Origin: Trichostrongylus colubriformis | Taxonomy: Eukaryota; Nematoda; Chromadorea; Rhabditida; Trichostrongylidae | Length of the DNA: 64,000 nt | Reading direction: 5' to 3' | Assembly: GCA_963978905.1 (NCBI GenBank) | Contig: OZ022257.1 | Coordinates: 52,904,873 to 52,968,872, forward strand | Shown: piece after piece, positions 13,001-23,800 of the stretch | Layout: each line of letters opens with the position of its first letter | Numbering within the stretch: position 1 is the stretch's first letter | Translations under genes and position numbers: made by a program | The notes under the pieces: generated by a model | What the model saw: only the letters and a program-made list of their open reading frames with translations | Database searches by the model: none | Told to the model about the DNA's origin: nothing

Positions 13001-16000
13001 CCGCACATCACCTCTTCTGAAAAAGGTTTGTTCCCAAAGAAAAGTAGAAAATGTACTATAATGTGAACACTCTTGGACGATTCGGGAAATCTCAGTCGAA
13101 TGATCATTTAGCCTGGGCTCCTTTGGTTAACCTAAATGGCTGTACCTCGTCCGGAAACTCAAAAATCTCATTGCTTTCAGGAAACAACGATATCCGTGGC
13201 ATCATTATTTTGCGGAATCATTGTGCATAAAGCGGTGGTGTCGTTCTCTGTTGGAATGCGCCTCGCTGAAGCACATCCACATCGCCGATGGTTGGTCATC
13301 ACCCTCATATGCGTAGTGGCTCTTGTCACGCCAATCGGAGGCGCATTAGGCATCTTGCTTGAGGTTTGTGAGGCTAATTACCACTGTCATAGTTGAAAGG
13401 AAAGGAGTATGTACAGTCCATTCCGAAGCGCCTGACAGGGTGTGGCCTACGGATTCGGGTGAGTGACGAGAGTGAGAATACGAGGCGTGAGTGAGGTTGT
13501 GTGGCGAAGAGAGAGTTTGATGCATGTCCATCCGAGTCCGTAGGCCACGCCCTGTCAGGCGCTCCGAAATGGACGGTAGGTATAAGCCATTCAAAAACCC
13601 ATGCTACGGACAAGCATCTTGGCACTCAATAGCTTCTTGAGTCCTCTTTCTTTCTATCACAGCTCTGCAGCAAGTTTCTTATTTACCTGTCATCCTATCC
13701 TACCTTCGAAAGAAAGGGGTCTTTTTTGAAGGTGATACAACCCCATGCAGCCGAGCTGCGGTGGTGGCACTCCTAGTCGCACTGCGTAGAAATCAAATCC
13801 CATTTGAATGTCAGCTCAGGCTAACCAAGCCCTTCATCCCTCGGGGTAGGTGAGCTACTAAAAGACTGGGCTGGGAGGATTCAAGCACTGACCCTTGGAA
13901 ACCTTGGAAACCGAGGACGCTGGGATCCCGGGAAAAACATAATGTCTGAGAACACCACTCAGTATGAATCCACGAGGTACCCAGAGTGTGAGGTGATAGA
14001 TCACATTTACTGAGAATAAGTTCCCGATCCTGTTCGTGTAGAAGGCTCTCACGGAGTTTAGTTATAGTATGAAGTGTGCTCTTCAATTTGGGGATGAAAA
14101 TACCTTGTCAGAATTTGCTGAAGCTCGACTAATGTGGGGTTGAAAGTAGAGGAAAAATTACTTTTTTTATTGGCACCCCCTGTAGAGCTGATAAATGGGA
14201 AAGGTAAAGGAAAGAAAAAGAAGAAATAAAGCAAAAACGAAAATTGTTTACTGTACATACTATGCTAAGAGATTTTCAAGAGCTTTCCGGCCATTTTCAT
14301 CGTAGAGCTATGTATTGACCACTAAGTTTGTGAAAATCGAGTTACTGTTCCAGCTCCTTCAACTTTTGTCTTCTACAATTCTATTTCACCATTCCATTTT
14401 TGAACACTTTCTAGGTTTTCTGGAGAATACAATTCAGTTAACACTGAATTTATGCAAAAAGCCGTTGATAACATTGAACTTATTCAAAAAGCCGTTGACC
14501 TTTTCTCTGAACCATTCTACTCCTTCAGCGAAACCTGACTGTTTTCGAAATGACGCGCATTCGGAGATTCATCACCGTTGATTTAATTTATGGCTCCATA
14601 AATCTTCCCTACATGTAAGGGTTTAGGATTCGGCGATGAATTCACAGGCCAAGGACGCCGTCACGTGTGTTCTGCTTAGTCTCGCACTTGGCACGTTCAT
14701 TTATATCACTTTCTTCGAGGTCAGTTGAACATTTTTTCAGATGTGCTACAGGTGTCTTAATTTCTCAATCAAAAATAATGGTAGTTTTCGTTAGCAAAAG
14801 AAAATTAGTTTTTGCCGGGTAAATTTCACAAAAGTAATCATTACTCATACATGTGAGGACATTCTCATCTAAGCATTCGGAAAGAATTTGTCATACAATT
14901 GAGAGGGTTGGTGAGGCCATCGGCTTGTGTCGATTGAGGAGAAACGTGGACGCGGTCAACTACCTCTTTTCGGTACAAGACCTATGTCCCTGTTCTTATT
15001 AGGTTGATTCATAATAAATCGGACAAATTGACCAATTTTAATCATTGTCGTACAACTTTTTTACCACAACAGGGATTCACTTGAAATATACTCCATCTTT
15101 ATCGATGACCTTCTGCCACGGTTTAGGCAGATCATGGATGCCCTTGCTCCAGAAGGCCGGAAGCTGGAGCTCGAAGAAGTCCGAGTGCCGCCTTGACCTC
15201 GTCGCGAGTTTTGAAGTCTTGGCCGTCCAGGTGGCGTTGGCTGTGGGAGAAAAGGTGGAAATCTGAAGGGGCCAGGTCTGGGGAGTACGGTGGGTATAAA
15301 AGTACGGTCCAACTGTACGACAGCAGCTCGGCCTTGGTCGATCTTGCGAAGTGCGGTCTGTGGAAGTAGACACGTTGTCGTGCTGGAAGTAGACATGTGA
15401 CCGCCGCCGTAGCGAACTTTGGACATTGGCCTTCAATTCTCGTAATTGACGAACGTAGACGTCGGCGGATACTGTGGTACCTTCATCGAGCAGCTCCCAG
15501 TACTCTACGCCGTGTACGCTCCACCAACCGCGGTTTTCGTCTTCGATGGAATAGTCGCCTGACACAAACTTCGAATGCTACAACTACAGTGTACTTCTGC
15601 CGGGGGCATGCTCCTTGTGAACTTCTATCAGACGTCTGCCGATATCCGCGGGTTCCTGGCCAGATAGCGATATAAATAGTATGACGTTGCGGATGGTCTC
15701 TGGACCGCTTGAAATCGTGCGGCATTGTGGCGGAATGAATTTACTTTGGAGTGATTATTTTGCGATACTTTGAAGAGCTTTTCATACTCATTCCAACGGT
15801 ACCTCGCGCGTCCATTTTCGTTAATTCGTTACTGAGTTATAATCTCTAGAAATCATCACTACCATTTGTCCGATTTATTATGAATCAACCTAATACAATG
15901 AAGAAATTTGCGGTAGAAAATATTGGAAATTCATAACTAATTCACAAGCAAGTTGAGCTGGCGCATACTACTGCGCGCGTAACATCAAGTGTGTCAGTGA

Positions 16001-19000
16001 GTCGATCGGGATCGCTGTTTTCATTGGTTCCATTCAGTACCCATTACCACATCACGCTCGGCCTGTTCTGGGAGGGACCCCGCTCATTTAAAGTGTGTTC
16101 AAGACGGCTTGAACTTGTCATTTCTACAGATTTTTTCCAATTTCAATGCTGAGTTGCAACCGAGTTAGAGTCTCTGTTGTACGAACCGTCCATTCAGGGT
16201 GTCTCGCCCGCGATGCTCAGACCTCTTACATGATTTTCAGGGAACATGGTTGACCTCGACCCATCTTTTCCCCACGTTCGGATCATTTTCAAACCGAACA
16301 AACAATCTTCGGTCTGAAAACGAAACATTCCTTTGCTCGCACCGCCCGCCCTAGGCGGGGCCTCGTCCATTTGCGCTCTTTGCATCTTGTCCCATACCCA
16401 TACCCATCCCAAACTTGTCACCATCTCCACAGGTTCTTCCTCATCTTATACCTAATTTCGTGACAAACAGAGGGACGGACGGACAAACAGACAGACAGAC
16501 GATGCGTATTATATGTAGTAGGGATTATTCGAAAAATTTGGACTTATTGAAGGAGTCTTATCTTTTTTTTGGATTGTGCAGCAGGAGATCTACAAATGAT
16601 CTGCTCAGACTGATAATCATAATCACTCGAGGGGTAACTTATCTCAAGTGGAAGCAGGCGCAAACCCGTTTCCTTTGGATAAATATGCAAAAAAGTTGAT
16701 CTCACAGAAATACTCTTTGTGGAGCTAAATACAGTAGCGCTCAGAAGTCTTCGGCCAAAACTTTTTTGTCATAACTTTTTTCTACTTGACCCAATTTGAC
16801 AAAATTTTAATATGTGGTGCCTGAAACTATTGTCAACATTTTCTTCTACTTGAGCGCCGCTTGCCACTTTTCATGATTTTTTACAAGAATTTACTACAAA
16901 ACCACCCAAAAAAAAAGTAAGAGGCTTGCTCAAGAAAAACGGCTTTCTATACAAAAACAAAAAGAGCATGCCTCAGAGAACATTAATATTTTGTAGAAAG
17001 ACCACGACTTTTGATGACAGCGGTACAGCGGGACGGCATAGCGATGGCATGCCAAAATTGAAAAATTTCATATAACTACGTAACCTACACCGTTGCGCGC
17101 CAAAATAGTATATTAAGTATACAGTGTCTCCAAGTACAACATACTGAAATTTCTCTCAAATCGGTGCAGTTGCAAAAAAGTTACAAGTGAAAAAACCCAA
17201 GTGAAAGACCATTTCGCCGAAGACTTTTGAGCGCTACTGTATGTATAAATGGCTACATGTAAGGATACAGCAGGCAATTGATTCCATAAATAAAAAGCTT
17301 GAAGAAATGAAATCATACATAAATATGCACAGAGCCGGAAGAATGAGCTACGCACATTGTTCAAATAGAGATTCTTCCGACACATGATTTACTTTGGAGA
17401 ATTCCAAGTCTATCATACAGCTCATGCTAAAACTAGCGTTTTTCTCTCTGGTGCGTCCGGTCTTGACTATTCGTACTGGAATAGCTGGTTAACAGATTTG
17501 CGGAAGCGATTCATTCTGCTGTCTCGAAGGCGTCTAACCCTCAAAGGAATAAATCGGTGGGACAGATCTCTAGCATTTCCGGGATACTGTCCGGGAACAC
17601 CACTGGCTGTCATGTCGAATTAGTGAATGAATCCTTCCAAACTGTCAAAAAGGGCTCCTGCTGGTCTGAAACAATCTGATCACATAGCCTGCAACAGGCT
17701 ACCATGATCGTCAAGCAGGTCTTATTTCAAACAAAGATATTGTTTGCACCTAGCACTCTTGAACTGTCCAATCGCTTCTGGCAATTGGAGAATCACACCG
17801 ATTTGAAATATAAGTGTTGACAATAGTACCCCTTCCTAATATCCCGACACTGATCCAGGTCGAATCACCAGGGAAATGGTTTGAAACACCACCGAATTTG
17901 GGAGGACTATGGGGATTTGAGCTGCTTGCCACCGGTCGCTCCCAAGTCATCAATTTTTGGGTTCTCACCCTGAACCTCACCCGTCTCCACCCACTACAAC
18001 CTTCCTGAGATGAAAGAGAAAACGAATTAGGTAATGGGCCATACTTCCGACGAACGCAGTAAAATTGTTCGAAAAGGGCAATTGAGTTTCCGGTAATTGG
18101 TCTTATGACCCCATCAGATACTACACGAGCAAGCGAAAATCAACAAGTTTTCCTGATTTAACCCTCGAAATTCGAATTGCTTGGAAATCGTTCAAGGGCT
18201 GTTCAGTATTGCTTTTCACTAATCTCTTTCATAACTGGCCGTAACCGAACTTAATGGGGTGTGTGACCACATTTGTACGGATGGGAACTGTTTTTGCTTT
18301 GCGACCTTTACCAATGCCACCAAAGTATGAAAAGTAGGCTGCCTAGGAGTCTTCAATATCATAACGTCACGATAAATGGTAAATTAACAGAGACAAATGG
18401 CAAAAGGGAAAGGATAACTAGAAATTATAGATAAATAGAAGGAACTGAGCCGTCGGATGGCGGGCAATACTCGATCGGCAATAGGAGATTTGGAGGTCAC
18501 GAAAATGGACAGCTGGTTGTAATCACCAAAAATCCTCAAAGCTTCGAACCTATGGACGGTATCGTATGGGAAGAGCACCAGAAATGTTGTCCAAACTGGG
18601 GTCAAAAATCATATAGAGCCAAAGGCCTTTGAAAAGTTTGGGCTACATACTCAAAAAAGGTGTTAAAGAAAGGGAGAGGCAGAGGATATAACAACCAAGT
18701 CTTTTAGAATAGTTTATTATCATAGAATAAAGACTTATTTAGCTTCAAAAGAAGGTTTACATAGTATTTAGATTTCTGCTGCCCCTATATTGTACAGTCT
18801 TGCCTTGGAAGAGGCGATTGAAAAAAATTGAAAAAAATCCTCTTAGGTTGAACACTGCGAACATCTCTAGAGAATTCCTGAGCTTAGCCATGGAATAAAC
18901 CTCTTTATACTGTCCCAGTGGCTTCTTGTGAAGTGCTTGAAATGTTTCAAAAGCGATTAAAAGCAAATATCAAAAATTTCTAAAAGCAGGTTATCATTGA

Positions 19001-19610
19001 AATAGTCACACTCTATAAAGGAACGAATGAGGAGCTACCAAGCGAGCTAACGTTTTTATATTCAAATGCCCTTAGTTTGTCTGAAAAACCTATCCATATT
19101 CTGCAGCAAGTCGTCTATTAGTGGACGTCTCCCAGTCTAGTGAGCTCCTCCCACTTTGAAAATTTAACTGAGATATGCTCATCTTCAAGACCCCCCCCCA
19201 CTGACTGGTCTTGTCAGACCCCCACAAGCAGGGGTTAGGCCACGCACGGCTTCAGAAGCCAACAGGATTGAAAATAGCGCATACAGGCAGGGCATGTTCT
19301 AAAGTTGTTCACCCGCACTTCAGTAATGTTTCCAAATGTGGAATGGTTTGGGATTCAACTTTTATTTACTATATGTTTGCAATAATTGTTTTTATGTTCA
19401 TATTGTTCACCCCCCTTAAATATTTTGTCACCCAGCTCTATTCAAGTGAGCAGTTTTCTATCACTGGAGTTACGTTGCTTTTCGCATAAAATTTCGTCCA
19501 TTTAGATTTTGGTTCCGGAAAATGCAAAACATTACAACAAGTTTGCACAATGGCTTGCCTCTATAATTGGATTCGCCATAATCGCTGGAATGATGGCGTT
19601 CACAGGGTGA
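10013..19610 (+). CDS. ZIP-family (SLC39) zinc/iron transporter, 8 exons, 301 aa
   Basis: Predicted membrane transporter bringing Zn2+ (or another divalent metal) into the cytosol. Exons: 10013-10093, 10177-10307, 11853-11993, 12057-12135, 12742-12834, 13181-13363, 14627-14719, 19506-19610. All have GT/AG introns and compatible phases, and the frame stays open to TGA at 19608. Eight hydrophobic segments fit the ZIP topology. TM4 carries the metal-site signature HASLEGFAFGVQ (residues 164-175), and TM5 carries HK at 191-192 in IIVHKAVVSFSVGMRL. The TM7 segment GTFIYITFFEILVPE resembles the human ZIP1-3 group (subfamily II). The cytosolic loop between TM3 and TM4 is short and lacks the usual HxHxH cluster. 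The last intron (4.8 kb) hosts a mariner and a Tc1-like relic; intron 6 hosts a foldback MITE. The start follows a probable trans-splice site. Substrate is inferred from family only. Confidence 0.9.
10523..10534. repeat. Poly-G tract (12 G)
   Basis: Uninterrupted run of 12 G inside intron 2 of the ZIP transporter gene. Confidence 0.9.
13417..13573. repeat. Short foldback MITE, copy 1 (intron 6 of ZIP gene)
   Basis: A 157-bp element with inverted ends of about 45 bp: TCCATTCCGAAGCGCCTGAC at the left and, inverted, GTCAGGCGCTCCGAAATGGA at the right. The arms continue through GGGTGTGGCCTACGGA. A second copy of the same length is at 61682-61839, inside an intron of the membrane-protein gene. Confidence 0.8.
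13745..13865 (+). repeat. Possible SINE-like dispersed repeat
   Basis: The block CAAGCCCTTCATCCCTCGGG followed by GTAGGTGA recurs in diverged form at about 28120-28150. This type of block is reminiscent of the 3' half of nematode tRNA-derived SINEs, but box A and box B are not clear. Assignment is tentative. Confidence 0.35.
14446..14505. repeat. Tandem pair, 30-bp period
   Basis: Two adjacent units contain AAAAAGCCGTTGA, starting at 14446 and 14476. They lie in intron 6 of the ZIP gene. Confidence 0.6.
14999..15893 (-). mobile_element. Degenerate mariner element (895 bp) in ZIP intron 7
   Basis: Inverted ends TTAGGTTGATTCATAATAAA and its complement, flanked by TA (14997-14998 and 15894-15895). 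On the minus strand, transposase fragments are readable: an HDN catalytic-type motif near 15389, YPPYSPDLAPSDFHLF near 15270-15300 (the last D is the third catalytic aspartate), and a C-terminal WQKVIDKDGVYFK ending at 15077. The open frame changes around 15190, and the N-terminal DNA-binding part is reduced and broken. At 895 bp it is shorter than the roughly 1.3 kb of a complete mariner, so it is frameshifted and internally deleted. It cannot encode an active enzyme, but its intact ends could still be mobilised by a related transposase. Confidence 0.85.
16471..16502. repeat. GGAC/AGAC simple repeat
   Basis: GGACGGACGGAC followed by repeats of CAGA. A microsatellite-like tract in ZIP intron 7. 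Confidence 0.7.
16732..17239 (-). mobile_element. Internally deleted Tc1-like element (508 bp) in ZIP intron 7
   Basis: Perfectly placed ends: CAGTAGCGCTCAGAAGTCTT at the left and, inverted, AAGACTTTTGAGCGCTACTG at the right. TA flanks both sides (16730-16731 and 17240-17241). On the minus strand a short C-terminal transposase remnant reads MPSRCTAVIKSRGLSTKY and then a stop (about 16987-17045), resembling the conserved end of Tc1/Bari-type transposases. The catalytic DDE core is missing. Confidence 0.8.
19191..19199. repeat. Poly-C tract (9 C)
   Basis: Nine consecutive C in intron 7 of the ZIP gene. Confidence 0.9.
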
Positions 19611-19724
19611 AATGGAGAACTAATTTAGCACCACGACGACCATGATGACGTTCAAATGACGGCTCATTACGGGATTGATTACGGTTGTTTTATAGAACTC
19701 ATACACTCTCTACGAATAATTTGT

Positions 19725-20162
19725 TTGTCGTCCATGGAAATCTGGTTTCTTCTACAACCAATCTATTTATTTTGTATAATACTTGCTTAGAGGTTGCATG
19801 CATGTATCGTGCAAAAAAGGCATCCCGCCGTGATAGAGCTTTCCAAGGTGAGATCCGTCGAGATGGGGCGTTCAAGCGAGAGCGGACACAGGGGCTCTGG
19901 GAGCAAAGTAGCTACGGTCACGTGGTCAAGGACGCAGAGAAGGAAGCAAACCAACATTTCGGGTTGCGATTTGCGCGCCGACAGATATTCATGTATTGCT
20001 CCACTAGAATTTCAACCACTTTCTTCTCTTTCAGTTTTTCGTTTTCTCATATGAAGCAAGAGGAAATTCTTTGTTCTTCTCGTGCTTCTTCTCATGCATA
20101 CTTGGTAGAGTGATCTCCAGAGGGATTAGAATTGTGGAAATCATGTGGACGATTCCTTTAAC
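19725..20162. repeat. Foldback-type MITE, family with 29532-30027
   Basis: The right end CATGTGGACGATTCCTTTAA matches the right end of the element at 29532-30027. The interior block (GTCACGTGGTCAAGGACG, then AGAAGGAA, about 19917-19945) corresponds to a diverged block at 29716-29750. The left boundary is uncertain. It lies just downstream of the ZIP stop codon. The open frame 19685-20113 overlaps it and is not convincing as a gene. Confidence 0.5.
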
Positions 20163-20324
20163 AGCCATTAGGTTGTCAAGACACCTGCAGCGATGTGTTT
20201 TCCCTTAAACCTTGAATATTTTCATCCTTGCTGGAAACTTCCCATAATGCTTTCAGAAGATACATTACACAATCACCAAAACATGGGCTATTGGATGGTC
20301 ACTGGCGGGGAGCTTTGGGGATAC

Positions 20325-20805
20325 TTACTAGGGAAGGGTTTCCAATTCCCATGGAACTTTGGATTGAAACCCAGATGGTTCGATAGAGCTTCGAATACTG
20401 ATTATAACTGTGGAAACCAAAATTGCCAAATGGCATTCTGAAGCGAGTTACGAGAGGTCAAAGTTTGCCTGTGATACCTCATTGGCGAGGCAGTTTGCCA
20501 TTAGCACTGCCGTTGTTAAGCCAGCATCGACCACCGTGGCTTACTGGTAGTGTCCAACTCAATCCTGCAGATCTGGAACACTACCAGTAAGCCACGGTGG
20601 TCGATGCTGGCTTAGCAGCGGCCGTGCTGATGGCAAAGTGCCTTGCCAGTGAGGTGTCGCAGGCGGACTTAGACCCCTCGTAACTCGCTTCAGAATGCCA
20701 CTTAGCAACTTTGGTTTCCACAGTCATAATCAGTATGCGGAGCTCTATCGACCCGCCTGGGTCTCATTTCAAAGTTCCATGGGAACTTGAGACCCTTCCC
20801 TAGTT
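20325..20805. repeat. 480-bp foldback element with perfect 37-bp central stem
   Basis: Arms of about 230 bp run from CTAGGGAAGGGT at the left to ACCCTTCCCTAG at the right. The innermost 37 bp (20517-20553 against 20578-20614, containing GCCAGCATCGACCACCG) are perfectly inverted around a 24-bp loop. It contains a TCGATAGAGCT motif also found repeatedly in the 3965-5330 palindrome. No coding capacity. Confidence 0.8.
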
Positions 20806-23800
20806 AGAGCACACTCATCAGCAAGTCAGCGGGGGTGTCATGAATGCCTTCCCACAGTGATGCCCGTGATGATGACCGCCTCCTGCGTATCCTAGGGAAC
20901 ATAGAATGTCCACCAAAAGCATGGCGATGAGTAGCAAATTTCTCAAACTATGCAAAGAAAGTGGCAAAAAAATAGATTTCACCGACTGTCTCGTAACTCC
21001 GGCTAATTTTTTGGTTGAAACTTTCAAAGATTCACAATCTTATTTATTCAAAGCTAACGTTTCGGCTCTTCGTGAATGCACAGCTTTCACTGATGAACTC
21101 GCAGATCAGATTTTGGGAAAAGATCCGTTTTTGCCACTTTTTTTGATTTCTTTCCATGCCTCCATAGACGATCCGCTTGCCTTCCATGCTAACGTGGTTG
21201 CTTAGCAACGTACAGTGTTTTTCTCGTTTCTCAATTATAATAACTAATTATTGAAATCTCCCAAGAAGTCAGACACTGAAAAAATCCGTACAAACGAAAC
21301 CTTGTAGAAATTGACCAACAGCTGATCAATAACGGAAAGATTTGTTTGAGATATTGATCGGCACTGGGATTTATGTTTTCCACTAGACAGTACTACATCT
21401 CTTCGTATCATCTTATAGTGACAATTAGTTAAGCCCTTATCGCATTGATTCTATACGTTGATCTCAAAATTATTAGTCGTGTGAAAATTTCTGTAAAAAG
21501 AGGTATCACTTATTGATTATGTTGCGCTTTGTTATGACTGCATTTATAACTATATCATAAAAGTTTTTTGTTCACGATACTGTAAGACTTCTGGTGTGCG
21601 ATCGTTAATCCATGTAGGGTATTCCTTTGTTATCAATCGGAAATATGTCAGATCCGATCATATCACAATAAAAATCGTGAAGCTGAACTTAATTACCGAG
21701 TGCATTTTGATCGGACAAAACGGAAAGAAACTGGGTAACGGGCAAACGTCCAGTTGTTGAGAACATCATCCAATAGCTTTTTTCTCGAGAAAAAAAGGCT
21801 CATAGACCTAATCATTGATCGACCTATATTGAACAGTCAGAATAGCGATCGATATTTATTAGCGGATACACGAGAAAAAATGAATACTTACACGTACATA
21901 CACAGTACAATAACCCGAACACGTTGGAATTATCGTCGAACGTACAAACATACTATTAACTATATGTCATATCAATTTCAACGTCGACGTCTTAAATTCG
22001 ATTCGAGTTATACAGCCCATTTAGAATTCGAGTTCTGGCTGATAGTCAGTGTCCGGCATCATGCGGCTTGGCTTGTACTTCACTGGTATGTCGCTAAAAG
22101 TAGTTTTTGCTTACGATTGAGTTTGCCCACAGGAAATCAGTAGGTTCATTGAGTTAGTAGGGACCAAACAATGACTTCCCTGAAGCCTTGCTACCCACGA
22201 GAAATGCGCTTTAGTTCTTAATTAAAAGGTTAAAACCCTTTATTTGTATGCAACATGGTGTCGCTGCATTGAATGCAGCTGTCAATTGTTAACCAGTCAC
22301 ACTATCTATTAACACCGAAGTGTGTTTGTCGATTTGTTTGTCTGTTGGCCTGTATATCGGTCAGGAGTTCGGTGGTGAGAAATAAGGAGAACACATGATC
22401 TAAGCGGAGCTTTGGCAGGGAATAAATGGTTCTCCGGAATAGGTGGTCCGGTTAGATACTGGTCATGACCATCTTATAATCCCCTATGTGGAAGTCCAAC
22501 ATGTGGGGCTTCTCTGGAAGGTTATTTCGAATTAGTATAAATACCACACAATTTTAGCTACTCACCACTTCCATTTCTACCGCAGAAGTTTTATTACTTG
22601 TATTCATTCATGAAAAAAAAAGAAAATAGAAGTGTGAATGCTCTCCCGCTTCGGTCTGCTAAGGTAGACTGCAAATGATAGCGGGCACCAGGAGTAAGTT
22701 AAAGACGGCGATAGGGTAATGTGAGTGGTTAGGAATAGTTAAAAGGAGTCATTCTCTCAAAATCTAGGGGCCTAGGAAGACTATGTGCAGCGAAATTCCC
22801 CGTGAAAGGCTCGCCTATGATCTGTGGTAGGGGCTGCCTTTCCAGCTCCATCCGCCTTTCTTGGCTCGGTCCGCCTCCTAGCGACCAACATCCCTGATTG
22901 GCTGGAGTGGGAGTGGAAGGTATCGCGGCGGGCTTTCCGAGTTTAACTTGAATTCACTCCAGAAAAAGATGATTTCTCATTTCCGAACATCCCTTCGTGT
23001 TTACTACTCGGCAACACCCCGATGGAAAACTCGTCCCGACTACCCGACTCTTCACGGGAGGCCGTGCACGTCAAGAGTCCGGTGTGAAGGGGTCTTGTTC
23101 CTCGGGTCCCTAGCCATTTTTGTCCGTTTTTTCTTCACTGTCCTACTACTAGGCATCTCGACTTTCATAATCACCGCCTTTTTCACTTTACGTCCGAAAT
23201 TCCCCTATCACTGCCTTTAAATGCCGCTAATGTATTTGGGTTGATCGATGTAATAAGTGGGGGACTGTTCCGACCAACAACACGTCCCGATAATTGGCAC
23301 ACTTTCTGCAAAAATCTTATGCACTTATAGTGCTTCGTCCATCTTCCTGACCTGTTTTACTCACTTCTAGTGCCTCTCGACATTTCTTCGCTCTACTTGA
23401 GCGGCACTAAGTGTTTCTATCAATAGCTAGTTACACATAAGTAACAAACACTTAACCGATTTATCCGGTTAATAACGTAATTCAGTGGGACACATTTTGC
23501 TGGTGATTAAGTCACCCAAAAGAACCAATGCTGATTGCTGAACTACTCGCTTTCCCCTACTATCACTCTTCACAAATCAAACAACAAAAACAAATCGAAC
23601 CGGTGGTCGTCAACTGCTTTAGGCCCCGTAAAAAGCGAAATGCAGCCAGTCATGGTTAGTGAAGCTGATTTCCTGATGGAAACGACTTTACAATCATTGA
23701 TTTGATCGATTTTGCTGCATCAGAAGATTTTTACCAGCTAATACATAAGCATGGTCCAGTGCATCAAAAGAGGACAAAAAAATCCATCCATCTGGGCATC

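Noticed and set aside
21754..22143. 129-residue plus-strand frame
   Set aside because: Compositionally AT-driven, no domain, no supporting neighbours.
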